Made by a program: the position numbers and the translations under genes. The notes beneath the pieces are model-generated. The model saw nothing but the letters and a program-made list of their open reading frames with translations. It was not told the DNA's origin and searched no databases. Positions 53,201 through 63,302 of a stretch of DNA of 64,000 nucleotides are shown here, piece after piece. The DNA lies in NCBI GenBank assembly GCA_029783825.1, contig JAREIK010016166.1, forward strand, positions 1 through 64,000, read 5' to 3'. Source of the stretch: Sapria himalayana. Its lineage: Eukaryota; Streptophyta; Magnoliopsida; Malpighiales; Rafflesiaceae. Each line of letters opens with the position of its first letter. Position 1 is the stretch's first letter.

Positions 53201-53911
53201 GAAGATGGTCATAAAACTTACAGCTAATTAAATCACTATCACTACCCCAATATAAAATGCATCCATTTAAACAACAATCAATTTTTTCCACTGGTGGACC
53301 CATTCCTCTTAGTAACTTCTTAGTGTTGTAAAAGTTACTAGTGATCAAATTATTATCTAGAACAATCTGCTTCATTAGTTCTGTAACTTGATCAAATAAT
53401 TTCTCAGACATATGATTTTCTGACTTAATGCTCATCAGTCAATCAACAAGTGATAATTGCTAATTTGTTTTACAACCAGGCCACAACTCTTTATCTGCAG
53501 CTTTAAGCATTTCATAAAATTTCTAAGCTTCAGGATTGGGTGGTCATCCATGTAATCCATATCGAAGTCAACACCAGCAGCTTCCATGATCATTCTATGG
53601 TATATGTTTGATGATTCTTCACCACAAGCAAACGATTCAATACCCTCATTTTGGTCAATATTCAGAGCCATTGTATTTTTTCCATGATAAATCCAAATAA
53701 AATAATTTGGCACAAATCCATATTTAGCCAAATGATATCTTATAGTGTTTGCATCATGAAAAGTGATATTCTGAAACTTGCGATGAATACATGGGCACTT
53801 AATTTTTTCTCCATCCATCAATCTTGATTGACTACATGCAAAATTGATGAATGTTTCAGGCCCAATCAAAAAATCTTTATTCAAAAATCCATTAATAACC
53901 CTTCTGTACAT
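50216..53911 (-). pseudogene. CACTA2 TNP2-like transposase, moderately degenerate
   Basis: The start MYRRVINGFLNKDFLIGPET (53911) opens Transpos_assoc, with IKCPCIHRK and IRYHLAKYGFVPNYF. A one-base loss near 53465 changes frame to LFDQVTELMKQIVLDNN and KIDCCLNGCILYW. Transposase_21 continues with WKHFNYINQNF and QNVRLGLYTVGF: the Asp of TDGF is Val here (codon 53019-53021). Then come ALMWTVSDFPAYSMLHGWST, FWDLPYWNSNLIRHNLDLMH and, in other frames, PSNFLTQWS-type DUF4218 sequence. DUF4218 proper is open at 51653-51294 (LNIRNKEKGEGSICNAYLVE), the FADRFKNYVRII exon lies near 51120-51200, and DUF4216 (GVCIKGVGYSADEIDYYSQL) is at about 50980-50640. An open acidic tail, KRDWWAICNIKARSKFEV to EDPLEDDSDADN, ends at the stop 50218-50216. 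The lost Asp alone would be expected to disable cutting. Confidence 0.9.
50613..50634. repeat. (ATA)n microsatellite in the DUF4216 region of CACTA2
   Basis: A run of about seven ATA/ATT triplets lies between two copies of CTCTTTCCATAATA, so the local sequence duplicated around the microsatellite. On the coding strand it would add a Tyr-rich or Asn-rich run. Confidence 0.7.
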
Positions 53912-54204
53912 CCACTAACGATTTGAGATCATTTTGCCCTATTTTATTTACAAAAAACAATGCCCGATCATTATTATAAATAAAACATTATATTACTTTA
54001 AAATATACACATAATTAAGTAAAATTATTTACAGATGAATATTTAAAAATTAAATATCATGAATATTGAGGCAATGCATTTCCAGAATCTAGATTAATAG
54101 ATAAAACAATTTTTAGCATGCTAAAGATTAATAGATATCATAGTTATACTAGATAAAGGGTGCAAAGTACGATAATGCACAAGAAAGGAAAGTAAAAAAA
54201 GGCA

Positions 54205-54397
54205 TTTAATGGTTGAAGGAGGAGAGGGAGAGTGAGAGAGATAGAGAGAAGGTGGGGAGAGAGAGGGGTAGAGAAATGGGGAGACGGGGAGTGAGAGAGA
54301 GAGAGAGAGGAGAGAGAGAAGGAGGGAGGGAGAGGTGGAGAGAACTGGTGAAAGAGAGGGAGAGAGGGAAAGAGAGAGAGGAAGAGAGATAGGGAGA

Positions 54398-54441
<44 letters not shown>

Positions 54442-54640
54442 GAGAGAAAGAGGGAGAGAGAGAGAGAGAAAGAGGGAGAGAGAGAGAGAAAGAGGGAGAG
54501 AGGGAGAGAGGGAGAGAGAGAACAAGAAATAAAGGAGAGCGAGAAAGAAAATAACAAGAGAGAGAAAGTGACACATAAAGAAAAAGAGGAATAGAGTGAC
54601 ATGAAGAATTAGAGAGAGAGAGAGAGACATATAGAGAGTG
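54205..54640. repeat. GA-rich simple repeat in the CACTA2 leader
   Basis: About 430 bases of GAGAGA/GGGAGA on the + strand (CTCTCT on the sense strand of the transposon) lie just upstream of the TNP2 start region. They interrupt a leader that is otherwise similar to that of CACTA1, which lacks the tract. Long frames in it encode only Ser/Leu/Pro or Glu/Arg runs and are artefacts. Confidence 0.93.
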
Positions 54641-54959
54641 CAGTGTTAGAATGAAAAATTATATAAAAGAAAATAAAATTTCTTCTGTATAAACCTATCA
54701 AATATTATATCTTTTGTCATACATAAGTTCATATTTGAGCCTGAGGCCCAAGGGCTGGGATTAGGAAATAGTACGATCCTTATTTGTATTGTACCATATA
54801 TGAGTCAAATCAATGGACACTCTCATTCTACGTGCTTACATATTGTTGATATTATATCTTGTGCCATTTAATTTCAAATTAGTTCAATAAATTAATATTA
54901 TCCCATATATAATTATATGTTAGCATACAAATAGTAAATGTAGTTATAAATAGTTACTT
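54641..54959. other. Unique AT-rich segment of the CACTA2 leader
   Basis: No frame of note is present. A short GC-richer patch near 54740-54770 contains TGAGGCCCAAGGGCTGGG, whose complement has the GGGCC-type word found in some plant promoters. Its position upstream of TNP2 would suit a promoter, but that is only suggestive. Confidence 0.3.
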
Positions 54960-55413
54960 ATAGTTAAACTTATAATTATATATAGATATATGCATACAAG
55001 TAGTTATAAGTAAATATAAATAAATGTATACAAAGTTATACACAATTATATAGATTTACATATATGTATACATATATGTATAAATAATAAAAAATAAAGT
55101 TATATTTATTTATATAAAGTTTTTTATTGTTATACAAATATTTATATATAGTTATACACATATAGTAAACATTGTGTCGTATGTTTTTATACATATAATT
55201 ATAAATATTGTTACATGTAGTTATAGATATAGTTACACGTATAGTTAAACTTATATTTATACACGTATGTATATATATTTGTTAATATAATTTCATATAT
55301 TTATACATATAGTTATGTATAGGTATGGATATACTAAAATACATTTTTATCCTAATATATAAAATGTATATTAAATATATGTTGTTAATTATATACTTAA
55401 ATATAGGTTATAC

Positions 55414-55454
<41 letters not shown>

Positions 55455-55963
55455 TATGAGTAATTATATTTAGTAATACATAAATATATACAAAGATATA
55501 AACAAGTATATAGATTTACATATATGTATACATATATGTATAAATAGTTAACAATATAGTTATATTTAATTATATAAAGTTTTATTTAGTTTTACAAATA
55601 TTTATATATAGCTATACACATATAATTAAATAGGATGTTGTATGTTATTATACATGTAATTATAAATATAGTTACAAATGATTATACATATAGTTAAATG
55701 TATAGTTAAACTTATATTTATACATGTATGTAAATATATTTGTTCATATAATTTCATATATTTATACATATAGTTATGTATAAGTATGGATATACTAAGA
55801 TACATTTTTTATATGAATATATAAAATGTATATTAAATATATGTTGTTAATTATAAATTTAAATATAGGTTATATATTAATAATATAAAATTATGTATAG
55901 TTATATGTTATTATACATATAATATATATAGTTATAAAAAATTATATATCGTTAACCATTTAG

Positions 55964-56012
<49 letters not shown>

Positions 56013-56735
56013 TATGAGTTGTTATATTTATTTATATATAAATAGATACAAAGTTATAAACAAGTATATAGATTTACATATATGTATACATATATGTATA
56101 AATAGTTAAAAATATAGTTATATTTAATTATATAAAGTTTTATTTAGTTTTAAAAATATTTATATATAGTTATACACATATAATTAAACATAATGTTGCA
56201 TGTTGTTATACATGTAATTATAAATCTCATTAGATGTGGTTATACATATAGTTACACGTATAGTTAAACTTATGTTTATACATGTAAGTACATATATTTA
56301 TTTATATAATTTTATATATCTATACTTATAATTATGTATGAATATAGATATAGTAAAATACATTTTTGAATACTAATATATACAAATGTATATTAAATAT
56401 AAGTTGTAAATTATATATTTAAATATATTTATGTATAAAGCTTTTATAGTAATACATATAATAAGATACAATTATTTATAGTTATATGTTATTATACATA
56501 TAGTACATATAACTATAAATATTTTTATATAGTTAAACATATAGTTATATATAGATATATTCATACAATAGTTATGCATAAATATATAAAGTTATAAATA
56601 AATATATAGATTTACTTATATGTACACATACTTACAAATATAGTTATATTTAATTATAAAGTGTTATAAAGATATACAATTATTTATATATAGTTATACA
56701 AATATTATATATAGTCATACAACTTTAAAAAATAT
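54960..56735. repeat. Four tandem copies of a ~460-560-bp AT-rich unit inside CACTA2
   Basis: GATTTACATATATGTATACA recurs at 55053, 55513 and 56071, and in diverged form at 56609, each time preceded by AAGTTATA and a TATATA segment and followed by TATAAATAGTTA-like sequence. Spacings are 460, 558 and 538 bases. Units also share TATACACATATA, TAAACTTATATTTATACA and long (TA) runs (55420-55450, 55966-56008). The array sits between the 5' terminal region and the TNP2 gene, so it belongs to the 5' half of the element. Confidence 0.85.
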
Positions 56736-56819
56736 CTAAAATATGGCCAGAAATGATGTTTAGAGAGAGAGAGAGAAAAGAAATACTATACTTTTATAAT
56801 TTTCCATATGAGCAAAATG

Positions 56820-56894
56820 TTACTTTAGATGGACATTTACTACTACTTCTATAGCGAAGAGATGTTTTGCTAAAGCATCATAAATTTCTTCCAT
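56820..56894 (-). other. Candidate second leader exon of CACTA2
   Basis: The - strand frame reads MEEIYDALAKHLFAIEVVVN and then VHLK before a stop. It is preceded by TATATAG|ACATGC, a possible acceptor, and followed by CTAAA|GTAACA, a possible donor. The composition is more protein-like than the AT-rich surroundings. It lies between the small ORF at 57720-57848 and the tandem repeats. No family is recognised. It may be chance. Confidence 0.3.
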
Positions 56895-57394
56895 ATATCT
56901 GCATGTCTATATATATATTTGTGAGAAAAAATATGAAGATTAATACATATCAAGTATTCCCATAAAAAATAAAACAACTGGATAAAATAAATAAAAACTC
57001 ACTATAATATACTATTATGAATAAAAATTATAAAATGACATTATCATTTATTAAATAAAATAAAAATTCACTTATAAATACAAAAAGAAACTATAAATAC
57101 TCAAAATCTATATGAATCATCTCATCCTAGTATTTCAAGATAAAAAAAATATAAAAATACAATATAATTCTCAATAGTTTTGAAAATTTTATTTTTATTT
57201 ACAACTTTTAATATTCTTTATAATTCATTTTGCTGTATTTTTATGATATGTTACTATTTTTTTATTATATTGTATTGATGTTCTTAAAATTATAATAATT
57301 TATTTTTATTTTATTAAGATATGAAATAATATTAAATAATATATGTTTGGACAAAAAATTAATTAATAAATATGTTTATATCATATTAAACTAT

Positions 57395-57441
57395 AAAAGA
57401 GTACTCACATAAAAGAGTACTCACATAAAGAGTACTCACAT
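57395..57441. repeat. Three perfect 16-bp direct repeats with a GAGTACTC palindrome
   Basis: AAAAGAGTACTCACAT occurs three times in immediate succession (the last copy lacks one A). Each contains the palindrome GAGTACTC. It lies about 800 bases inside the CACTA2 5' end, outside any recognised gene. Confidence 0.85.
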
Positions 57442-57719
57442 ATATTCGCTAGTATGATAAATTAATGTTTAATTAATGATACATACATTTCCATAATACT
57501 TCTCATCTTTTCTTATATTCTTTATTACTATTTATTACAATATACATCTGCTAGAAATTTTGTGAAACATGAAACTTAGATTCAAGCTTGTAGGTTACAA
57601 GTAATAGTTATGGCACTCAACAAATAACTACAACATTCAACTAATAATTACTACTCATATTTATTAATTTTAAAATCATTTAAAATAAACATATTGTAGC
57701 ACATAAAAATTACCATGTG

Positions 57720-57848
57720 TTAAAAGATGATGTTATTTAACACAACAGGATAAAGGGTGTCCAAACGGATGTTGTCGTAAGAAGAATACTCTTGTATGAC
57801 ATGAAATTCATCAACGTTATAAAGATACTCAAACTCTTCATAATCCAT
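57720..57848 (-). CDS. Small acidic ORF close to the CACTA2 5' end (possible first exon)
   Basis: A 42-codon frame starts at an ATG on the - strand at 57848: MDYEEFEYLYNVDEFHVIQE, continuing YSSYDNIRLDTLYPVVLNN, with a stop at 57722-57720. It begins about 385 bases inside the transposon's 5' terminus, where the transcripts of En/Spm-type elements start. It is rich in Asp, Glu and Tyr, unlike translations of the AT-rich flanks. I do not recognise a family. It could be the first exon of the element's transcript, a captured fragment, or a chance frame. Confidence 0.35.
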   Translation of the reverse strand: MDYEEFEYLYNVDEFHVIQEYSSYDNIRLDTLYPVVLNNIIF

Positions 57849-58079
57849 AGTTATTAATGGTATAAATTATAGTTAATATAAATTTGGTAGAAGTTGAATT
57901 GTTAGAGTAATAATAACCTACATTGTTGTGGATAAAACCACAAATTGAAGTTGATAAAACATTTTTTGGTAGAAAAATTTTTTTGTGTTGCGTGCCTTTG
58001 TGGGGATTATAAACATTAAAATTTTCTAAATTTTTAATAGTTTTATATCCTCTATCTAAATCATAAATGTTATAGATTT

Positions 58080-58232
58080 AAAATATTATACTTTATTATC
58101 TACCTACCCTTCTCCCAAACTCAACCCGAAATCATCAATCCCTTGCTATTCCCTAGCTAATCCCTTACAATTTTAGCTAGGGATTGATCACTAGCTAAAA
58201 TATCCTAGCTAAATAGATATTTTCTTGTAGTG
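58080..58232 (-). other. CACTA2 5' terminal and subterminal region
   Basis: The last 18 bases read inward CACTACAAGAAAATATCT. Within the adjoining 100 bases TAGCTAGG, TAGCTAGTGATC, TAGCTAGGGATT and TAGCTAGGGAAT occur on the - strand, sharing the TAGCTAGG core with CACTA1's 3' subterminal region. Repeats of this sort bind the element's accessory protein in En/Spm. The terminus is followed by ATA, a possible 3-bp target duplication whose partner cannot be checked because the other end is missing. Confidence 0.9.
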
Positions 58233-60739
58233 ATAGGATATATATCAAAATATTATAATATAAAAAGAGGCAAAAATATTATCGAATATTATTGAAATCA
58301 TTGAGAAGATATCAATAATATTGATGATATCAGACATATTCAAGCTACTTCAAACTTTATCAAATTATATCAAATATAATCTATTTATATAAAAGAGTAT
58401 GTTATTTTAGAAAAACATTAGCTGTCTTTGAATCAATATCATCAGGTATATTGAAAAGCATTGTATATTGTTAAATATTATTATATAGCTTCTAAAAATT
58501 TTATTCCATTAAATGAGCATGTTTGATAAATAATTTGTGTCAACTCTCTTTGGTACATATTGAGTATTTTCAAACATTATCAAGAAGAAAATACACAAAC
58601 AACATGGAAAATCTAACTTATGGATAAGTATTGAAATTTGTTAAGTATCATCTAATATCTTTATAGATCTTAGAATTATTAATAATGGATATACATCAAT
58701 CAAAATAGAATTATTATTTAAACAAAATTCTCAAATAATTATAAATATTAAGAACAATTAGTACAACATCTATTGAAAGACGTTAGAAATCATTTATTTT
58801 CATGAAGAAATTATTTGTGATGATTATTTATGAAAACTTAGTGTGCCTCATGGTATAAAAATTGAGAAATTGTGATTAGGGTCTTGTAATATATATATAA
58901 TATGTGTGTGTGTGTGTGTAGGAAGCTCATATATGAATAACTAGTATTTAAATATGACCCAATTCCAAAACTAGTTGGGTTTATTATGGTGATTTCAAAT
59001 TATAATTATAACGTATAAATAGTTGTTTTGTTTTTATGAACCTTTACTATTTCAGAGTGGAATTAAATAAATAGTGTACATGTATACACAAAAGTTGCCC
59101 ACATTGATGATAAAAATTAGAGGTCGACCATAATAATTTTATAGTATATTTATAGATGTATTGCACAGTGGACACCACGCATCATCACAAATAATTATAC
59201 CTAGATACACATTGCTTAAATCAAATACCACATAATACAAAACATAAATCATAAAAATCATACCTTGATTTAACCATTCATAAGTGAAGTGAATTAAAAT
59301 AGAAAACACCTAGATTACTCAAGTATTTTTCAGAAGAAATTAAAGCAAAAACAATGCTTCATACTAAGCACACCGTGAGCAATATCGCATGCTCAACATC
59401 GAGCACACCTCAAGTAAAAAACATTAGCAACACTATATATACACTCATTGAGTTTTTCATCAATTTTATTTTTGCATAAATTTAAATGCTAATACTAGTA
59501 TATATTTATATAGTGTAGTATATATATAATTATTATTACATGTTACATCATATATATATATATATATAATATACATACTATTGTAATATATTATAGCAGC
59601 AACATGTTACCATCAGTATTTGTGTGTGTGTGTGTGTGTGTGTGTGTATTAGTAGTAGTAATATGTTATATGTATATGGATGATAATAAATAGGCATTCA
59701 TCAATGATGAAGATTACTACCCGGTAATCAATAGTACACCATATGAAGATGATCTCAAAATAAGTTGTATGATATAGGTATTAATACAATCAATAAAAAG
59801 GAAGATAAATATTATACTAATAGATTCTTGTAAGTCTTGCTATTATGCAAAGTCGCGTTTCATCTGAAACAAAACATAGACTATTTATTCATAAATTGAG
59901 ATTCAAGGTATTTAGAGTGAGGAGGGTATAATGATAACTAAATGATGTCATACCCAATACATAGTATCTTTACAAATTAATGGCATGCTATTCATCTTAA
60001 TATTTGAGTATGATCATAAATATATCAACTGTTGGATGGAGAATTTATATCAATCACCTCAATCATGGATTGACCAATCAATGTAATGTTGCACGTGCAT
60101 GCTCACTTAGGATACCCAACATTTACTAATTTCTACATGTTCACTTTCTATTCATATTGTCAGTTAATATAAGTATGACTAGTGCAAACTCTAAAAACAA
60201 CATTCATCAATATAGCCACTAGTAATGATTAACTCTTGGCAATGTTATATATTACCTACTCTTCCTTATGTTTCATTAGAAAGTTACATGTCCAATAATG
60301 ATGTTCAACACAAAGTTAAGAATTGAAGGACTTAAACCAAATTATTTTTTGTTTTATCTCATATTTATTTGGGAACTCAGACATTGCTCAGTATTTTGGC
60401 TCATGTGATTTAACCCATGTTATTAAATTTTCCTTGAATTTTCTTAGTTCTTCCAATGAAAAATTATAACCATTATTCAACCTAATAAATGCAAGACTAT
60501 CAATGGATTAGTATTCTAGTTCATGAGTATTATATTTAACAAAAATACTAATAAAATATTAATTTAAGTGTCAATAGTAATAAACAAGATTTTCTAGACC
60601 AGTTAGTCGAGGAATGATATGAATAAGTGTTGGGTGCCTATTTATATAATGATTATATATGCCAATTAGATATAATGACAATATCTTTTACACCGACAAC
60701 CCTTTTCATATTTTCTAAAAACAAAGTCAATCATTATAA
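58233..60739. other. AT-rich sequence without recognised genes
   Basis: Both strands are full of stops. The stretch includes GT runs at about 58903-58919 and 59621-59647, AT runs near 59550-59568, and short tracts such as GATATC-rich sequence at 58290-58340. No terminal repeats, protein motifs or RNA genes were found. It may be old, decayed transposon sequence or intergenic DNA. Confidence 0.6.
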
Positions 60740-61318
60740 TTATTTGAGCTTATCACACATAATACTAAAGGGAAACATATAATTATTAGCTTCATATGAG
60801 ATTCTAGATAAAATGGTCTCACCATAAAAGTCAATCATATGTAACATTTTGATAGTTACATTAGGACAACCACCCTTAGATAGATATAGAATATAGAACA
60901 AAAAGTTCCTCGAAATGACCAGTAAATGAATGGGGCAACTAAACAATAGTTGTTGTGTTTGTTTTAACAACTCAACCTGTAGTAATTTATAATAATTGCA
61001 TTGAATTTCAAATATAGACTTCACAACTTTTTTTAGCATGTCATAATTAATTATAGGATAAGCATAAGTATAAGAAGAACACATACTATCTGACAAAATC
61101 TTTACATATTTGTTCAGGTTGATACTCAAGAATTGATCTGTTGAAATTATTAAAGTGAATGAATGCCATATTAGGTTAGATTCTAGACTCGAATGAAGGA
61201 TGGACCTCCCAACCAAGGACATTAGGTATTCAATATAATGACAAAAAAATAGAATATAAATATTTACTCTTCGATTAAACAATCCAAGATAATCGATGAA
61301 GAATAAATGTATAAACAT
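60740..61318 (-). CDS. Unassigned 192-codon ORF
   Basis: A single open frame on the - strand runs from an ATG at 61318 to a stop at 60740-60742, long for such AT-rich DNA. It begins MFIHLFFIDYLGLFNRRVNI and includes VGRSILHSSLESNLIWHS, SINLNKYVKILSDSMCSSY and, near the end, MIDFYGETILSRISYEANNY. Its composition is rich in Leu, Ile, Ser and Tyr, with scattered Cys and no clear signal peptide or motif. No neighbouring gene gives context. It could be a fragment of an unrecognised element gene or a chance frame; I do not assign a function. Confidence 0.22.
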   Translation of the reverse strand: MFIHLFFIDYLGLFNRRVNIYILFFCHYIEYLMSLVGRSILHSSLESNLIWHSFTLIISTDQFLSINLNKYVKILSDSMCSSYTYAYPIINYDMLKKVVKSIFEIQCNYYKLLQVELLKQTQQLLFSCPIHLLVISRNFLFYILYLSKGGCPNVTIKMLHMIDFYGETILSRISYEANNYMFPFSIMCDKLK

Positions 61319-61460
61319 ACCTCAAATCAATAACAAATTAAAACTTAAACCTCGAATTAATTTTAGTTGTATCAATGTCGAGAGATAGATTGAATGAGAA
61401 GGACTTCGGTTCACGTGTTAGGATGTGTCGAGTCGAGAGAGAATGTATATTTTAACAAAA

Positions 61461-62754
61461 TATTTATATTTTTAAATATTAAAACATTAAATAAACATAT
61501 ATATATATATATAATACAAAAAAACTCATTAAATTTATTTACTATCAAAATTTTTTCAAAAAAAATTAATGTGCATGTAGCAAGGTACAAATAAAAAACA
61601 AAAACTTTACAATTTTTTATTATAATATTAATTAAACAATAAATATATAAACAATAAAAAAATATTTTTTGCCTTAAAAAATTATCAAATAGGTACGAAA
61701 TTAATAAACTTCATATAATAAGACATAAATGAAAGATGATTTGTCTTCTAGCCACTCACCAAAAAGTTATAAAATATTCTTAATGTTAAAAAATCTATAA
61801 AAATTTATATTGTAAGGTTATAAATTTTTAAGAATTAATATTAATTTTTACGAAGATTAAATGAAATAATTTTAAACGCATAAAGTTTCATTTTATTTGA
61901 TATAATTAAAAATTTTTAAATTCAAAAAATTACTTAAAGTGAAAAGATAATTAAAAAAAAGAAATATTTAATTTATATAAAAACTTAATGTTAAAAGCTA
62001 ATTGTAAAAATATTACTCAATTGTTTAATTTTTATAATTTTAGTAGTATTAAACATCTATATATTTATTTATAATTATTATTTTATTTTCATTTAACTTT
62101 ATTGAAATATTTATATTTTAAAATATTAAAACATTAAATAAACAATATATATATATATATATATATAATACAAAAATACTCATTAAATTTATTTACTATC
62201 AAATTTTTTTAAAAAAATTAATGTGCATGTAGCAAGGTACAAATGAAAAAAAAACCTTACAATTTTTATTATAATATTAATTAAACAATAAATATATAAA
62301 CAATAAAAAAATATTTTTTGCCTTAAAAAAATTATCAAATAGGTATGAAATTAATAAACTTCATATAATAAGACATAAATGAAAGATGATTTGCCTTCTA
62401 GCCACTCACCAAAAAGTTATAAATATTCTTAATGTTAAAAAATCTATAAAAATTTATATTTTAAGGTTATAAATTTTTAAGAATTAATATTAATTTTTAC
62501 GAAGATAAAATGAAATGATTTTAATCGCATAAAGTTTCATTTTATTTGATATAATTAAAAATTTTAAAATTCAAAAAATTACTTAAAGTGAAAAGATAAT
62601 TAAAAAAAAGAAATATTTAATTATATAAAAACTAATGTTAAAAGCTAATTGTAAAAATATTACTCAATTGTTTAATTTTTATAATTTTAGTAGGATTAAA
62701 CATCTATATATTTATTTATAATTATTTTTTTTTCATTTAACTTTATTGAAAAAG
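61461..62754. repeat. Two tandem copies of a 647-bp AT-rich segment
   Basis: Copy 1 (61461-62107) and copy 2 (62108-62754) match along their whole length. Shared landmarks include TTAATGTGCATGTAGCAAGG, AAATGAAAGATGATTTG followed by CTTCTAGCCACTCACC, and CATCTATATATTTATTTATA. Differences are mostly single-base changes and length changes in A, T or TA runs. No coding frame is conserved between the copies. This is a plain segmental tandem duplication in unrecognised sequence. Confidence 0.93.
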
Positions 62755-63302
62755 TTATATTTTAATTATATTTTAAGATTTGTATTATTTATTTTTTAAA
62801 AAGTTTTCTATAATCATAAATTTTTTTAATACTTATAATATTGATTTTACTAGTTTATTCATCAATTCAGATATTTTTGAAAATATTTTTATTTTATCAT
62901 ACAATTAATTAATTTACATTTAAATTACTAGAAATTTTAATGTATGTTAATTTAATTTTTAAATTATCGAAAAAATTATTATACTTATTGAATCAATTAT
63001 TTAATGTTACTTTAATTTAAATTATTTAGTTTCTTAATTAAAAATTTTAGAAAAATTTTTCGTATCATTTTTAAAAAAATTAATACATTATAAAAATAGT
63101 TATTTGAGTCATTAATATAATTTTTTTGTAATTTTATATATTTTAAATTTATTATTTATAATATAATTTTTTTTGATTTTATGAGCAAAAAAAAAAAAAA
63201 AAATGTGTATTTTAAGGATTGCTAATCTATAGACCAATAGCCTAAATTTAATTAACAAAATTAAATAAAATATTAAAACAAATAATAAATAACTAAATTA
63301 TT
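62755..63302. other. Very AT-rich spacer
   Basis: Almost only A and T occur, including an 18-base A run near 63186. No frames, repeats of note or element ends are visible. Confidence 0.6.

Larger units (their letters stand above)
49347..58232 (-). mobile_element. CACTA2: CACTA (En/Spm) transposon, 3'-truncated
   Basis: Its 5' terminus, at the right-hand end, reads inward CACTACAAGAAAATATCT from 58232, the standard plant CACTA end. On the - strand there follow candidate leader exons, AT-rich tandem repeats, a GA/CT tract, a TNP2 gene (53911 to 50216) and the first two exons of a Transposase_24 gene (50076 to about 49480). The element breaks inside the next intron at 49347-49354, where the sequence becomes GATA satellite. 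CACTA1 continues about 1.6 kb further, to its terminus. No 3' terminus of CACTA2 is in the window on the expected side. Its coding lesions are milder than in CACTA1. Confidence 0.9.

Noticed and set aside
54121..54630. Ser/Leu/Pro-rich frames on - and a Glu/Arg-rich frame on +
   Set aside because: They come from the GA/CT simple repeat, are open in several frames at once and have no motif.
61394..61594. 66-codon + strand frame at the start of the 647-bp duplication
   Set aside because: It runs into AT-rich repeat, is not kept in the second copy and has no motif.
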